A stretch of 14,677 nt of DNA from Candidatus Zixiibacteriota bacterium (GCA_028700875.1 JAQVRW010000033.1:1-14677), one strand, 5' to 3'. Positions 6,124-14,677 are shown, numbered from the stretch's first letter. Program-made: numbers and translations. The notes: generated by a model from the letters alone, not told the origin.

Positions 6124-7308
6124 ATGATTAAGTATGCAGTCCCGGAAATCACCCCGAACGTTTATGCGGTCGGTTCCAGACACTGGAACCGCCGTTTGTT
6201 CGATGCCCTCGCCCCGACTCCGTTGGGTACAACGTATAACAGCTATCTGATCAAGGGCAACGACAAGTGCGCCCTGATCGATACCATTCTGCCCGGTTTC
6301 GAAACCGAACTATCCGGCAAAATCGATCAGACGCTTCCCGGCCGGAAAATCGATTACGTCGTCATGAATCATGCCGAACCGGATCACGCCGGGTCGATAC
6401 CATATATTCTGGAACGATACGGCTCCACTCTGGTCACTTCGGCCAAAGGGGCGGAATTGGCCAAGGTCTTCTTCAAAGTGGCCCCGGACCGAATACGGGT
6501 GGTCAAAGACAATGAAACTATCGAGCTGGGGGGAAAAACGTTGCGCTTCATCAACGCGCCCTTCCTGCATTGGCCGGAAACGATATTCACGTATCTGGTG
6601 GAAGACCGGATTCTTTTTTCCTGCGACTTCTTCGGCTCGCATAATACCACCGGGGTATTCGATGATGAGGCTGAGGATGTCATCTCATGGGCCAAGAAGT
6701 ATTACGGGGAAATTATGTTGCCCTTGGCCAAGATGGCCCGGATGGGGATGGACAAGATCAAGGGGCTTGATATCGCCCTGATCGCCCCCAGTCACGGGCC
6801 GATGTACCGCCATCCGCAAATAATTCTGACGGAATACGCCAAGTGGACCGCCGGCGCGACCCGCGCCAAGGTCCTGATCGTGTATGTCAGCATGTACCAC
6901 ACGGTGGAACGCATGGTTCAATCGTTGGCGGAAACACTTCAGGACCGGGGAATCGAAATCCGCATCTGCGACCTCTCGGTCACGTCGTTAGGCGAACTGG
7001 CCGGACACCTGGTCGACAGCCGGGGTTTGGTCCTGGCCACACCGACTGTCTTGAACGCCCTTCACCCGCTGGCGGCATTTGCCGCGCTGACGGTCAAGAC
7101 GCTTAAACCGCCGTTGAAATATGGCGCGGCGATGAATTCCTACGGTTGGGGCAAAGGGGCGGTCCGCCAAGCTCTCGATTTCTTCGAGGAGATGAAAATC
7201 GAGACGGTCGGGACGGTCGAGGTCAACGGCACGCCATCAGCTGAAGACCTTGCGGCCATCCAGGTGGTCGCCAATCAGTTGGCCGACAAAGTGCTGGCCG
7301 ACGGTTAA
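6124..7308 (+). CDS. Flavodiiron protein (FprA / rubredoxin:oxygen oxidoreductase type)
   Basis: A 394-residue cytoplasmic enzyme that reduces O2 to water or NO to N2O with electrons usually delivered by rubredoxin. The N-terminal metallo-beta-lactamase-like domain (about 1-245) carries a complete diiron site: His83, Glu85, Asp87 and His88 in NHAEPDHAGS, His149 in APFLHWPE, Asp168 in SCDFFGSH and His224 in APSHG. The flavodoxin domain (about 248-394) binds FMN through YVSMYHTVERM (254-264), the ATPTVLNALHP loop (305-314) and NSYGWGKGA (338-346). His259 stands where many relatives have Gly or Trp-His. The length is normal for class A, with no extra C-terminal rubredoxin or flavin-reductase domain. 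GAGG lies 7 nt before the ATG. No rubredoxin gene is in the window. Context suggests oxygen or NO protection in an anaerobe-like cell. Confidence 0.93.
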   Translation: MIKYAVPEITPNVYAVGSRHWNRRLFDALAPTPLGTTYNSYLIKGNDKCALIDTILPGFETELSGKIDQTLPGRKIDYVVMNHAEPDHAGSIPYILERYGSTLVTSAKGAELAKVFFKVAPDRIRVVKDNETIELGGKTLRFINAPFLHWPETIFTYLVEDRILFSCDFFGSHNTTGVFDDEAEDVISWAKKYYGEIMLPLAKMARMGMDKIKGLDIALIAPSHGPMYRHPQIILTEYAKWTAGATRAKVLIVYVSMYHTVERMVQSLAETLQDRGIEIRICDLSVTSLGELAGHLVDSRGLVLATPTVLNALHPLAAFAALTVKTLKPPLKYGAAMNSYGWGKGAVRQALDFFEEMKIETVGTVEVNGTPSAEDLAAIQVVANQLADKVLADG

Positions 7309-7608
7309 AGATCGGGGCGTCCTCCCCCAAGCTCCCACGCCTTCGGGCGCGTTGAGGAAGCCACCCGCCCTTGTTGGCTGCAGGGAAAATCGACACTTTT
7401 TCAGGGAGAGACTTCCGGCAGATGTGGATCCGCCACTATCGGACCGGGCACAGAAATCCAGCAGTATATGAGCGGCGATGCAACATTAGCAATGCGGGCG
7501 AACTTTCGCAACTATCACACTCTTGACTTATGATATAGTAATGAATAAATTATTGCGATTTTAGTTCGGCCGGCCCGCCGGCCCGAAAACTTGTTGAGGA
7601 GTGAAGGC
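7309..7608. other. Gene-free leader between the flavodiiron gene and sdhC
   Basis: No convincing gene is seen. A 73-residue frame overlapping the end of the flavodiiron gene (7250-7471) has the composition of a shadow. Weak stems occur (for example AGCCA/TGGCT at 7359-7379), but there is no clear rho-independent terminator for the upstream gene. AT content rises at 7500-7560, where the sdh promoter probably lies, and CGGCC/GGCCG palindromic sequence at about 7568-7582 precedes the ribosome site. Confidence 0.5.
7523..7551 (+). promoter_or_regulatory. Probable promoter of the sdhCAB operon
   Basis: TTGACT (7523-7528, 5 of 6 to the -35 consensus) is followed by 17 nt and TAAATT (7546-7551, 4 of 6). 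A competing -10, TATGAT (7529-7534), has no good -35. The pair sits in an AT-rich island about 60 bp before the sdhC start codon, the only such island in this leader. Confidence 0.5.
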
Positions 7609-8307
7609 ATGCCAATGTTAGGAACCGTAATTTGGTCCTCGGTAGGCAAGAAATTCATCAATGCAGTCGCCGGTCTGGGGTTGTGCGCGTTTATCAGCGT
7701 ACACCTCCTTGGCAATCTGGCCCTTTTGACCGGAAACGCCGAGGGTTTCAACAAATATGCTCATTTTCTGTCCAGCACCGGAGTTGGCCTCTATTTTGTC
7801 GAGGGTGGCCTGGTGTTGTTCTTTCTCTGCCATATAATCACCGGCACCGCCGTCTGGTGGAGTAAACAGGTCTCCCGGCCCGACTCCTACCGTGAATCGG
7901 CCGGCGCCGGTGGGAACAGCCGTATGAATCTGGCTTCCAAGACCATGATTTATACCGGCGCCCTGTTGTTGATCTTCACGGTCGTTCACCTGATCACCTT
8001 CAAGTACGGCCCCGGCATCGACCAGGGATATGTGATGACCATTGACGGCGTTATCGTACGGGATTTGTACCGCCTGACATTGGAGGTCTTCAGCAAGCCG
8101 GCCTACGTCATCTGGTATGTTGCCACGATGATTCTGCTGGGCGGCCATCTCTGGCACGGTTTCTGGAGCGCCTTCCAGTCGCTGGGCGTCAACCACCCGC
8201 GTTACACGCCGATTATCAGCGGCCTCGGTGTGATTTTCGCGGTGGTCATGGCCTGCGGGTTTCTCATCCTGCCGATTGTCATCTTTTTGCGGGGAGGTGT
8301 AGCATGA
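7609..8307 (+). CDS. sdhC: Succinate dehydrogenase/fumarate reductase cytochrome b558 subunit
   Basis: A 232-residue membrane anchor of the cytochrome b558 family (the type found in Bacillus and Bacteroidetes, one polypeptide with five membrane helices). Hydrophobic stretches lie at about 14-42, 59-83, 111-132, 164-186 and 202-226. Candidate axial ligands of two b hemes are His32, His75, His127 and His180 or His183, as in diheme enzymes of this type. It passes electrons between the quinone pool and the SdhAB head. GAGGAG lies 7 nt upstream of the ATG at 7609; a second in-frame ATG at 7615 is possible. It is the first gene of the sdhC-sdhA-sdhB operon and overlaps sdhA by 4 bp (ATGA). One-subunit diheme anchors usually go with menaquinone, which is inference here. 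Confidence 0.92.
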   Translation: MPMLGTVIWSSVGKKFINAVAGLGLCAFISVHLLGNLALLTGNAEGFNKYAHFLSSTGVGLYFVEGGLVLFFLCHIITGTAVWWSKQVSRPDSYRESAGAGGNSRMNLASKTMIYTGALLLIFTVVHLITFKYGPGIDQGYVMTIDGVIVRDLYRLTLEVFSKPAYVIWYVATMILLGGHLWHGFWSAFQSLGVNHPRYTPIISGLGVIFAVVMACGFLILPIVIFLRGGVA

Positions 8308-10217
8308 AATTGGACGCAAGAATCCCCGGCGGCCCTCTTGAACAGAAATGGCAAGGGTACAAGAGTTCGGTCAAGCTGGTCAATCCGACCAATAAGCGGA
8401 AATTCACGATTTTGGTGGTCGGCACCGGTTTGGCCGGCGCCTCGGCGGCAGCCACCCTGGGAGAACTGGGTTACAAAGTCAAAACCTTTTGCATCCAGGA
8501 TTCTCCCCGTCGCGCGCACAGCATCGCCGCTCAGGGGGGCATCAATGCCTCGAAAAACTATCAAAACGACGGCGACAGCGTCTGGCGGTTGTTTTACGAC
8601 ACGATCAAGGGCGGGGATTTCCGTTCCCGCGAAGGCAACGTCTATCGTCTGGCCGAGTTGAGCGACGCCATCATCGACCAGTGCGTCGCGCAGGGCGTCC
8701 CCTTCGCCCGCGATTACGGCGGTCTCCTGGCCAACCGATCTTTCGGCGGCGCTCAGGTTTCGCGGACGTTTTACGCCCGGGGGCAGACCGGCCAGCAATT
8801 GCTGCTGGGCGCGTACAGCGCCCTGATGCGTCAGGTCGGCGCCGGACAGGTCGAAATATTCCCGCGCCGCGAGATGCTTGATCTGGTGATCGTGGACGGC
8901 AAGGCGAGGGGAATCGTTTGCCGCAACCTGATCACCGGCGAGGTGGAATCCTACGCCGGGCACGCGGTACTGGTATGCACCGGCGGATATTCCCCGGTCT
9001 ATTACCTTTCCACCAACGCCGTCAACTGCAACGCCTCGGCTATCTGGCGCTGCTACAAGCGGGGGGCCGTATTCGCCAATCCCTGCTTCACGCAGATTCA
9101 CCCCACGTGTATCCCGCAGGAAGGGGAACATCAATCCAAGCTAACCCTGATGAGCGAATCGTTGCGCAACGACGGCCGCGTTTGGGTGCCCAAGAAAGCG
9201 GGCGAAACCCGCAAGGCCAACGATATCCCCGAAAACGAGCGGGACTATTTTCTGGAAAGAAAGTACCCCAGTTTCGGCAACCTCGTTCCGCGCGATATCG
9301 CCTCCCGCAACGCCAAAGTGGTTTGTGATGAAGGTCGGGGCGTCGGGACGACCAAAAAGGCCGTCTTTCTCGATTTCGCCGAATCGATCTCCCGTTTGGG
9401 GAAAAACGTTATCGCCGACCGGTACGGCAACCTTTTCGACATGTACGCCAACCTGACCGGCGAAAACCCCTACGAGACGCCGATGCGGATATATCCGGCG
9501 CCGCACTATACGATGGGCGGATTGTGGGTCGACTACAACCTCATGAGCACCATTCCGGGTCTCCATGTTCTGGGGGAAGCCAACTTTTCCGACCACGGGG
9601 CCAACCGGCTCGGGGCCAGCGCCCTCATGCAAGGGTTGGCCGACGGGTATTTCGTCATACCCTATACGCTGGCCGAATACCTCGTGGGGACGTCGTTGCC
9701 GGCCGTGACCACCGACCATACCGCGTTCAAGGAAGCCTGCGACGGCATCGACAAGCAGAGCAAGCGTCTCCTAGCGATCAAGGGAGCGAAGACGGTCCGT
9801 GAAATCCACATGGAATTGGGGCAGATCATGATCGACAAGGTCGGCATGTCGCGGTCCGATGCCGGCTTGAAAGACGCGTTGGCTCAGATCCCCAAACTCC
9901 GGGAGGAATTTTGGCGCAACGTCAATGTTCCGGGGGAAAGCGCGGATTTGAACAAGAACCTGGAAACGGCCGGACGGCTGGCTGATTTCCTGGAACTCGG
10001 CGAGCTGATGGCCCGGGACGCTCTCCAGCGGCAGGAATCGTGCGGCGGGCATTTCCGCGAGGAGTATCAGACGCCCGAAGGCGAAGCGTTGCGCGACGAC
10101 GAGAAATTCACGTTCGTCGCCGTCTGGGAATACGGGGGCGCCGACAAGCCTCCGATCATGCACAAAGAGGAGCTTCCCTTCGAACGAGTCCACCCCAGTC
10201 AGCGGAGTTACAAGTGA
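8304..10217 (+). CDS. sdhA: Succinate dehydrogenase/fumarate reductase flavoprotein subunit
   Basis: A 637-residue catalytic subunit that interconverts succinate and fumarate. The FAD-binding motif VVGTGLAGASAA (38-49) is followed by RRAHSIAAQGG, where His72 is the expected site of covalent FAD attachment. Substrate and proton-shuttle residues appear as His266 in TQIHPTC, Arg330 in LVPRDIASR, His401 in PAPHYTMGG and Arg435 in HGANRLGASALMQG. Length and spacing fit the non-proteobacterial (Bacillus/Bacteroidetes) SdhA/FrdA group. The start overlaps the end of sdhC as ATGA, with GGAGG inside sdhC as ribosome site, so the two are translationally coupled. sdhB starts 7 bp after the stop. Sequence alone does not say whether the enzyme runs as dehydrogenase or fumarate reductase in the cell. 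Confidence 0.96.
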   Translation: MKLDARIPGGPLEQKWQGYKSSVKLVNPTNKRKFTILVVGTGLAGASAAATLGELGYKVKTFCIQDSPRRAHSIAAQGGINASKNYQNDGDSVWRLFYDTIKGGDFRSREGNVYRLAELSDAIIDQCVAQGVPFARDYGGLLANRSFGGAQVSRTFYARGQTGQQLLLGAYSALMRQVGAGQVEIFPRREMLDLVIVDGKARGIVCRNLITGEVESYAGHAVLVCTGGYSPVYYLSTNAVNCNASAIWRCYKRGAVFANPCFTQIHPTCIPQEGEHQSKLTLMSESLRNDGRVWVPKKAGETRKANDIPENERDYFLERKYPSFGNLVPRDIASRNAKVVCDEGRGVGTTKKAVFLDFAESISRLGKNVIADRYGNLFDMYANLTGENPYETPMRIYPAPHYTMGGLWVDYNLMSTIPGLHVLGEANFSDHGANRLGASALMQGLADGYFVIPYTLAEYLVGTSLPAVTTDHTAFKEACDGIDKQSKRLLAIKGAKTVREIHMELGQIMIDKVGMSRSDAGLKDALAQIPKLREEFWRNVNVPGESADLNKNLETAGRLADFLELGELMARDALQRQESCGGHFREEYQTPEGEALRDDEKFTFVAVWEYGGADKPPIMHKEELPFERVHPSQRSYK

Positions 10218-10224
10218 GGATGCC

Positions 10225-11022
10225 ATGACAGAAAAAAAGAAAATAACGGTCAATCTGAAAATATGGCGGCAGGAACGCGGCCAGAAGACCGGCCGCATGG
10301 TCAGTTACGCCATCGGCGGCATCAGCCCCGACAGCTCTTTCCTGGAAATGATGGACCTGTTGAACGAACAGCTCATCAAGAAGGGCGAGGAACCGGTGGA
10401 ATTCGACAGCGATTGCCGTGAGGGAATCTGCGGCACCTGCGGCCTGGTGATCGACGGCGTGGCCCATAGCCATCAAAAGGCCATCGCCACTTGTCAGCTT
10501 CACATGCGGCGTTACCGGGACGGCGAAACCATCGTGGTCGAACCGTTCCGGGCCAAAGCCTTCCCGATCATCAAGGATTTGATCGTTGATCGCAGCGCGC
10601 TGGACAAGATTGTCAGCCAGGGGGGGTATGTTTCAGCCAACGCCGGGTCCGCCCCCGACGCCAACGCCATCCTGATCCCGAAGGAAAAGGCCGATTTGGC
10701 CATGGACGCGGCCGCCTGCATCGGCTGCGGCGCCTGCGTGGCGGCCTGTCCCAATGCTTCGGCGTCGCTGTTCCTCAGCGCCAAAGTCTCCCAATTCGCG
10801 CTCCTGCCGCAGGGTTCGCCGGAGCGCCGTCGGCGGGTCATGCAGATGGTGGGACAGATGGACATCGAAGGTTTCGGGGGTTGTTCCAATCACGGCGAAT
10901 GCGAGGCGGTCTGCCCCAAGGAGATTTCGATCTCGAATATCGCGCGCATGCGGCGCGAGTATTTCAAAGCGGTCATCATGGAACGCGACAAATCAAGTTT
11001 AGCGTCGAGTACGGCCGGATAA
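10225..11022 (+). CDS. sdhB: Succinate dehydrogenase/fumarate reductase iron-sulfur subunit
   Basis: A 265-residue electron-transfer subunit. The N-terminal ferredoxin domain holds a [2Fe-2S] site at Cys64, Cys69, Cys72 (CREGICGTC) and Cys90. The C-terminal domain has CIGCGACVAACP with Cys165, Cys168, Cys171 and Cys175, then CSNHGECEAVCP with Cys220, Cys226 and Cys230. By analogy with SdhB, Cys165/168/171/230 hold [4Fe-4S] and Cys175/220/226 hold [3Fe-4S]. It links SdhA flavin to SdhC heme at the inner face of the membrane. GAGGA lies just ahead of the ATG, 7 bp after sdhA. It is the last gene of the operon; no clear terminator was found in the 268 bp that follow. Confidence 0.95.
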   Translation: MTEKKKITVNLKIWRQERGQKTGRMVSYAIGGISPDSSFLEMMDLLNEQLIKKGEEPVEFDSDCREGICGTCGLVIDGVAHSHQKAIATCQLHMRRYRDGETIVVEPFRAKAFPIIKDLIVDRSALDKIVSQGGYVSANAGSAPDANAILIPKEKADLAMDAAACIGCGACVAACPNASASLFLSAKVSQFALLPQGSPERRRRVMQMVGQMDIEGFGGCSNHGECEAVCPKEISISNIARMRREYFKAVIMERDKSSLASSTAG

Positions 11023-11217
11023 TTGATTCCGTCGGAATTGGCGTGCAGGTTTTGCGATTGTGGCGCCGCGTTTCGCCAGCGGGCGGAACCGGCGCCGGCT
11101 ATATTCGGCCTTCGATGACACGCAGGTTTTTCCGGTCTCAGCATCTCCCGTCGGGCTTACAGCACTGTCAGGTTCCGCAAACGAGCGATCGTGGGAAAAA
11201 AGACCCATAAATTCTCC

Positions 11218-11245
11218 TTGCTCAATATTTTATTGTCCCTATATT
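11218..11245 (+). promoter_or_regulatory. Possible promoter of the C25 protease gene
   Basis: TATATT (11240-11245) is a good -10 match. TTGCTC (11218-11223), a 3 of 6 match to -35, lies 16 nt upstream. The pair is in an AT-rich patch about 45 bp before the protease start. The rest of 11023-11290 shows no gene; it holds a 10-bp palindrome CCGGCGCCGG at 11089-11098. Confidence 0.4.
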
Positions 11246-11290
11246 CCAGATAGCTACCAACGTGCTCTACTGCAGGTAATGAGGGTAAAT

Positions 11291-14200
11291 ATGCGCACAT
11301 TGTTCGTCGTTCTCCTGGCAATCATGTTGCCGTGGTCGGCTTTTGCCTCCGCCGAACGGGTGGCGGTCGGAACCGCCGCCGATGACCTTTCCGTCCAGGT
11401 AGTATCCTCCGATTATTCCCGCACCGTGTTGCGGATCGACATTGGGGCTTTCTACAAGGATGCGATTTCCATCGATGGCGAAACCTATAACGCGGTTTCG
11501 CTGCCTGAAGAACATATTCTTTTAAAGCAAGGGGAACCGGCTCTGCCCCGCATCTGCCGGAGCATCATTATTCCCGACCAGGGAACCCCCACGGTAAAGA
11601 TCATATCGGCCGAATATACGGACTATTCCGATATGCCGGTCATCCCGTCCAAAGGGAACCTCTTGCGGACGGTTGACCCGGACACCATCCCCTATACGTT
11701 CGGCCCGGTGTATTCGCAAAACGAGTGGTACCCGGCCGACCTGGCCGCCTTGCGCGAGCCATTTATCCTTCGCGATTACCGGGGAACGGTTCTGGAATTG
11801 AACGCTTTCCAGTACCAGCCTCAATCCCGCACTCTCCGAGTCTATCAATCCGTGATGGTCGAAATCACGACGGAAGGTTTCGGCGGCGTCAATGCGATAA
11901 CCGATCGCAAGGAACGCCTGGCCCTGGTGCCGGAGTTCAACCGGATCTACCAGAGTCGCTTTATCAATTATGGAGCTATCAAGGATAAATACACGCCGGT
12001 TTCGGAAGAGGGCGACATGCTGGTTATTACCTATGACCCCTTCCATGACGCGATGCTTCCTCTGGTGGAATGGAAACAACAGAAAGGGATAAAGACGACG
12101 CTCGTTAATGTATCCACGATCGGCAATACCTCCACAGCGATCAAGGCCTACATTCAAAACCTCTACAACACCTCCAATCTGGCCTGGATTCTTTTGGTGG
12201 GCGACGCCGCGCAGGTGGCCACGCCGACGGCTTCCGGAGGGTCATCCGATCCGAGTTACTGCAAACTGGCCGGCGGCGACAGTTACCCCGACGCTATAAT
12301 CGGGCGTTTCTCCGCAGAAACGGTCGCTCAAGTGCAAACACAGGTGGAACGCACAATCACCTACGAAAATACTCCGGTCGGAAGCGATTGGTTCCATATG
12401 GGCACCGGCATCGGTTCGGCTGAGGGAGCGTCCCAGGGCCATAACGGCGAAATGGACAAGGTCCATATCGGACTTATCCGCAACGATCTATTGGCGTTCA
12501 CATACACCGCCGTGGATCAGATTTATGATCCCGGCGCTTCGACTTCCGCCGTCACGACCGCTTTGAATGCGGGTCGAAGCATCATCAATTACTGCGGCCA
12601 CGGCAGCACCACGGCCTGGACCACGTCGGGATTCAGCAATTCCAGCGTGAATGCTTTGACCAACGACAACCTGCTTCCCTTTATCTTCAGCGTCGCCTGT
12701 GTCAACGGGGATTTCGACGGGAATACCTGCTTCGGCGAGGCCTGGCTGCGCGCGACCCACAACGGCGCTCCCAGCGGCGCGGTGGCGGCGTACATGGCGT
12801 CCATCAATCAGTCGTGGGTACCGCCGATGGACGCCCAGGACGAGTTTTCCGACTTGCTGGTCGCTCAAGCCATGACCACGTTCGGCGGAATTTGTTTCAA
12901 CGGCTCCTGCAAGACGATCGATATCAACGGCGCCGATGGCGTGGAAGTATATGATACCTGGCATATCTTCGGCGATCCGTCGATCCAGGTTCGTACCGAT
13001 AATCCGGCGCCGTTGTCCGTCAATCACGGCACGGTGATCCTTATCGGAACCACGGAATATTCGGTCGAGGTGGCCGGCGTTCCGGGCGCGTTATGCGCAC
13101 TGTACCGGGAAGGCGTGATTTACGGCTCGGCCTACACCGATGCCGGCGGCATGGCGGTTATTTCTCTGCCGACGGAACTGCCCATCGGCCAAGAGCTGAC
13201 GCTGACCGTGACCGGGTTCAACACCGAAACCTATATCGCTCCCGTGACCGTCATCACCCCGAACGGACCATACGTCCTCTACGACGGGAATACCATCGAT
13301 GACGGCGCCGGTAATGACAACGGTATGGTGGATTACGGTGAGAATATCGTGTTGGGAGCGCAAGTGAAGAACGTCGGCCCCGAAGAAGCCGTGAGCGTGA
13401 CCGGCCAACTGATCACCGATGATCCTTATGTTACGATCACCGACGGCATGGGGGATTTTGGAACGGTTCCCGGCAACGACGGGACCGCTCAGGTAATCGA
13501 TGCGTTTGGATTCAAGGCCCAATCGGCGATCCCCGACGGCCATCTGATCCCCTTCACTCTTCTTCTGACCGACGCCGCCGACAGTAGTTGGACGAGCGAT
13601 TTTTCGGTGACGGCGCATGCCCCGCTGGTCGAATACGTTTCGGTGGTCGCCGATGACGCAACGGGAAACAATAACGGTATTCTGGACCCCGGCGAAACCG
13701 TGTCGCTGAAGGTAACGATCAGGAACATGGGATCCGGCCAGGCCGATGGCGTCGCCGGCACATTGACCGAAGACGATTCATACATCAGCATCGGCGATGA
13801 AAGCGGCACGTTCGGCACGGTAGCTCCCGACGGCGGCGCCGCCAATAACGGCGGCATCGGTTTCATGGTAACCGCCGATGCATCATGCCCGCGGGGACAC
13901 CAAATTTCATTTGCCGTGGCCATTACCGGCGCGCGTGACTACACGACCAGTCTGGTTTTCGATATGGTGGTGGGAGACCGCGTGCCGTTCTTCACCGATG
14001 ATTTTTCCTACGATCAAGGATGGACCGGTTTGGGCGGTTTGGGTGAGTGGACGATCGGCGCGGCCACCGGCGGTACCGGTTCCGACTCGTACGGCGGACC
14101 GGACCCGGCCACGGATCATACCCCGACCTCCGATAATATGGTGTTGGGCAACGATCTGACCTCCGGCACCGGCGGCGATTACAACTCGTCATTGTCGACG

Positions 14201-14677
14201 ACCTACTGGATAACCTCACCGGCATTCGACTGCTCGGAATTTAATGGCGTGACCCTCGGTTTTTGGCGCTGGTTGGGAATGGAAAAGAGCAACTACGATC
14301 ACGCTTATCTGCAGGCTTATGATGGTTCCGCCTGGGTGACGGTATATGAAAACAGCACGACTGATCTCAATGAAACCGCGTGGGGCTTCCAGGAGTATGA
14401 TGTTTCCGCCATTGCCGACAGCAATCCCAACTTCCAGATTCGCTTCGGCATCGGTTCCTCGGATGGATCCGGAAACTACTGCGGTTGGAACATCGATGAT
14501 TTCGTTCTGAAAGGATACGGCGAATTGACCACCGGCCAGATATCTCTTCTGGATGAAGAAGTGGCCGACAGCCTGATTCCCGGCGACACGACCGTGGCGA
14601 CGATCCGGGTGACCAACCTGGGCGGGACGGGGTCATTGCGGGTGCGATTCAGCCCCAGCGTTTCCTGGATAACCTGT
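11291..14677 (+). CDS. Secreted C25 (gingipain-type) cysteine protease, 3' end outside window
   Basis: The frame stays open for 1129 codons to the window edge, so the protein is incomplete. A signal peptide (1-21, FASA|ER) precedes a C25-type propeptide (about 22-230). The caspase-like C25 domain (about 241-565) has His437 in NYCGHGSTTAW and Cys470 in SVACVNGDFD. Their 33-residue spacing is, from memory, that of the RgpB catalytic pair His211/Cys244. Then come a gingipain Ig-like domain (571-655), two tandem CARDB-like domains (about 660-775 and 780-893), a jelly-roll/cleaved-adhesin-like domain (about 898-1076) and the start of another beta domain. I chose the ATG at 11291, with GAGGG 5 nt upstream; an in-frame ATG at 11279 has a weaker site. 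It probably degrades external protein. The sorting signal (dockerin or type IX) must lie beyond the window. Cleavage specificity is not predictable here. Confidence 0.92.
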   Translation, partial: MRTLFVVLLAIMLPWSAFASAERVAVGTAADDLSVQVVSSDYSRTVLRIDIGAFYKDAISIDGETYNAVSLPEEHILLKQGEPALPRICRSIIIPDQGTPTVKIISAEYTDYSDMPVIPSKGNLLRTVDPDTIPYTFGPVYSQNEWYPADLAALREPFILRDYRGTVLELNAFQYQPQSRTLRVYQSVMVEITTEGFGGVNAITDRKERLALVPEFNRIYQSRFINYGAIKDKYTPVSEEGDMLVITYDPFHDAMLPLVEWKQQKGIKTTLVNVSTIGNTSTAIKAYIQNLYNTSNLAWILLVGDAAQVATPTASGGSSDPSYCKLAGGDSYPDAIIGRFSAETVAQVQTQVERTITYENTPVGSDWFHMGTGIGSAEGASQGHNGEMDKVHIGLIRNDLLAFTYTAVDQIYDPGASTSAVTTALNAGRSIINYCGHGSTTAWTTSGFSNSSVNALTNDNLLPFIFSVACVNGDFDGNTCFGEAWLRATHNGAPSGAVAAYMASINQSWVPPMDAQDEFSDLLVAQAMTTFGGICFNGSCKTIDINGADGVEVYDTWHIFGDPSIQVRTDNPAPLSVNHGTVILIGTTEYSVEVAGVPGALCALYREGVIYGSAYTDAGGMAVISLPTELPIGQELTLTVTGFNTETYIAPVTVITPNGPYVLYDGNTIDDGAGNDNGMVDYGENIVLGAQVKNVGPEEAVSVTGQLITDDPYVTITDGMGDFGTVPGNDGTAQVIDAFGFKAQSAIPDGHLIPFTLLLTDAADSSWTSDFSVTAHAPLVEYVSVVADDATGNNNGILDPGETVSLKVTIRNMGSGQADGVAGTLTEDDSYISIGDESGTFGTVAPDGGAANNGGIGFMVTADASCPRGHQISFAVAITGARDYTTSLVFDMVVGDRVPFFTDDFSYDQGWTGLGGLGEWTIGAATGGTGSDSYGGPDPATDHTPTSDNMVLGNDLTSGTGGDYNSSLSTTYWITSPAFDCSEFNGVTLGFWRWLGMEKSNYDHAYLQAYDGSAWVTVYENSTTDLNETAWGFQEYDVSAIADSNPNFQIRFGIGSSDGSGNYCGWNIDDFVLKGYGELTTGQISLLDEEVADSLIPGDTTVATIRVTNLGGTGSLRVRFSPSVSWITC

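Noticed and set aside
7250..7471. 73-residue frame after the flavodiiron gene
   Set aside because: It begins inside the flavodiiron gene in another frame, has no ribosome site of its own and matches nothing recognisable.
8202..9134. 310-residue minus-strand frame opposite sdhC/sdhA
   Set aside because: It lies antisense to highly conserved flavoprotein motifs and has no recognisable domains.
1..14677. CRISPR array, tRNA, rRNA or phage genes
   Set aside because: No regularly spaced direct repeats, no cloverleaf or rRNA-like segments and no phage proteins were seen on reading either strand.

Overview
The window reads as a chromosomal segment of an uncultured, moderately GC-rich bacterium, probably of the FCB superphylum (Zixibacteria-like). 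This is an inference from gene style: a secreted C10 cysteine protease ending in a type I dockerin of the 'DANGDG...NVGDA' kind, a gingipain-type C25 protease, a DUF4097 protein, a flavodiiron protein, and a SdhC of the cytochrome b558 type. There is no rRNA or other marker gene in the window to prove it.

Layout. Positions 1-374 hold no convincing gene but several GC-rich palindromes, then the terminator of a leftward gene. A DUF4097 exported beta-repeat protein (375-1334, minus) is divergent from a large secreted C10 (streptopain-type) protease with C-terminal dockerin (1609-4992), which ends at a strong rho-independent terminator. About 300 bp of decayed IS200/IS605-type element follows (about 5050-5350). 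It has a palindrome at each end and an internally deleted transposase ORF. A good sigma70-like promoter then precedes a short nitroreductase (5476-5985), followed by a flavodiiron protein of the FprA/ROO type (6124-7308). After a 300-bp leader with a promoter comes a tight sdhC-sdhA-sdhB operon (7609-11022). A second secreted protease of family C25 starts at 11291 and runs off the right edge, still open at 14677.

How the genes work together. sdhCAB encodes a membrane-bound succinate:quinone oxidoreductase (or fumarate reductase), linking the TCA cycle to the quinone pool. The flavodiiron protein and the nitroreductase suggest a need to scavenge O2 or NO and handle low-potential flavin chemistry, which fits an anaerobe or microaerophile. 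The two large exported cysteine proteases point to external protein degradation. They share the same type of accessory beta-domain.

Most of the window is ordinary in gene content. The most unusual items are the internally deleted, hairpin-dense IS200/IS605 derivative, the palindrome cluster at 1-300, and the accessory-domain architecture of the two proteases. I did not find a clearly new multi-gene system.
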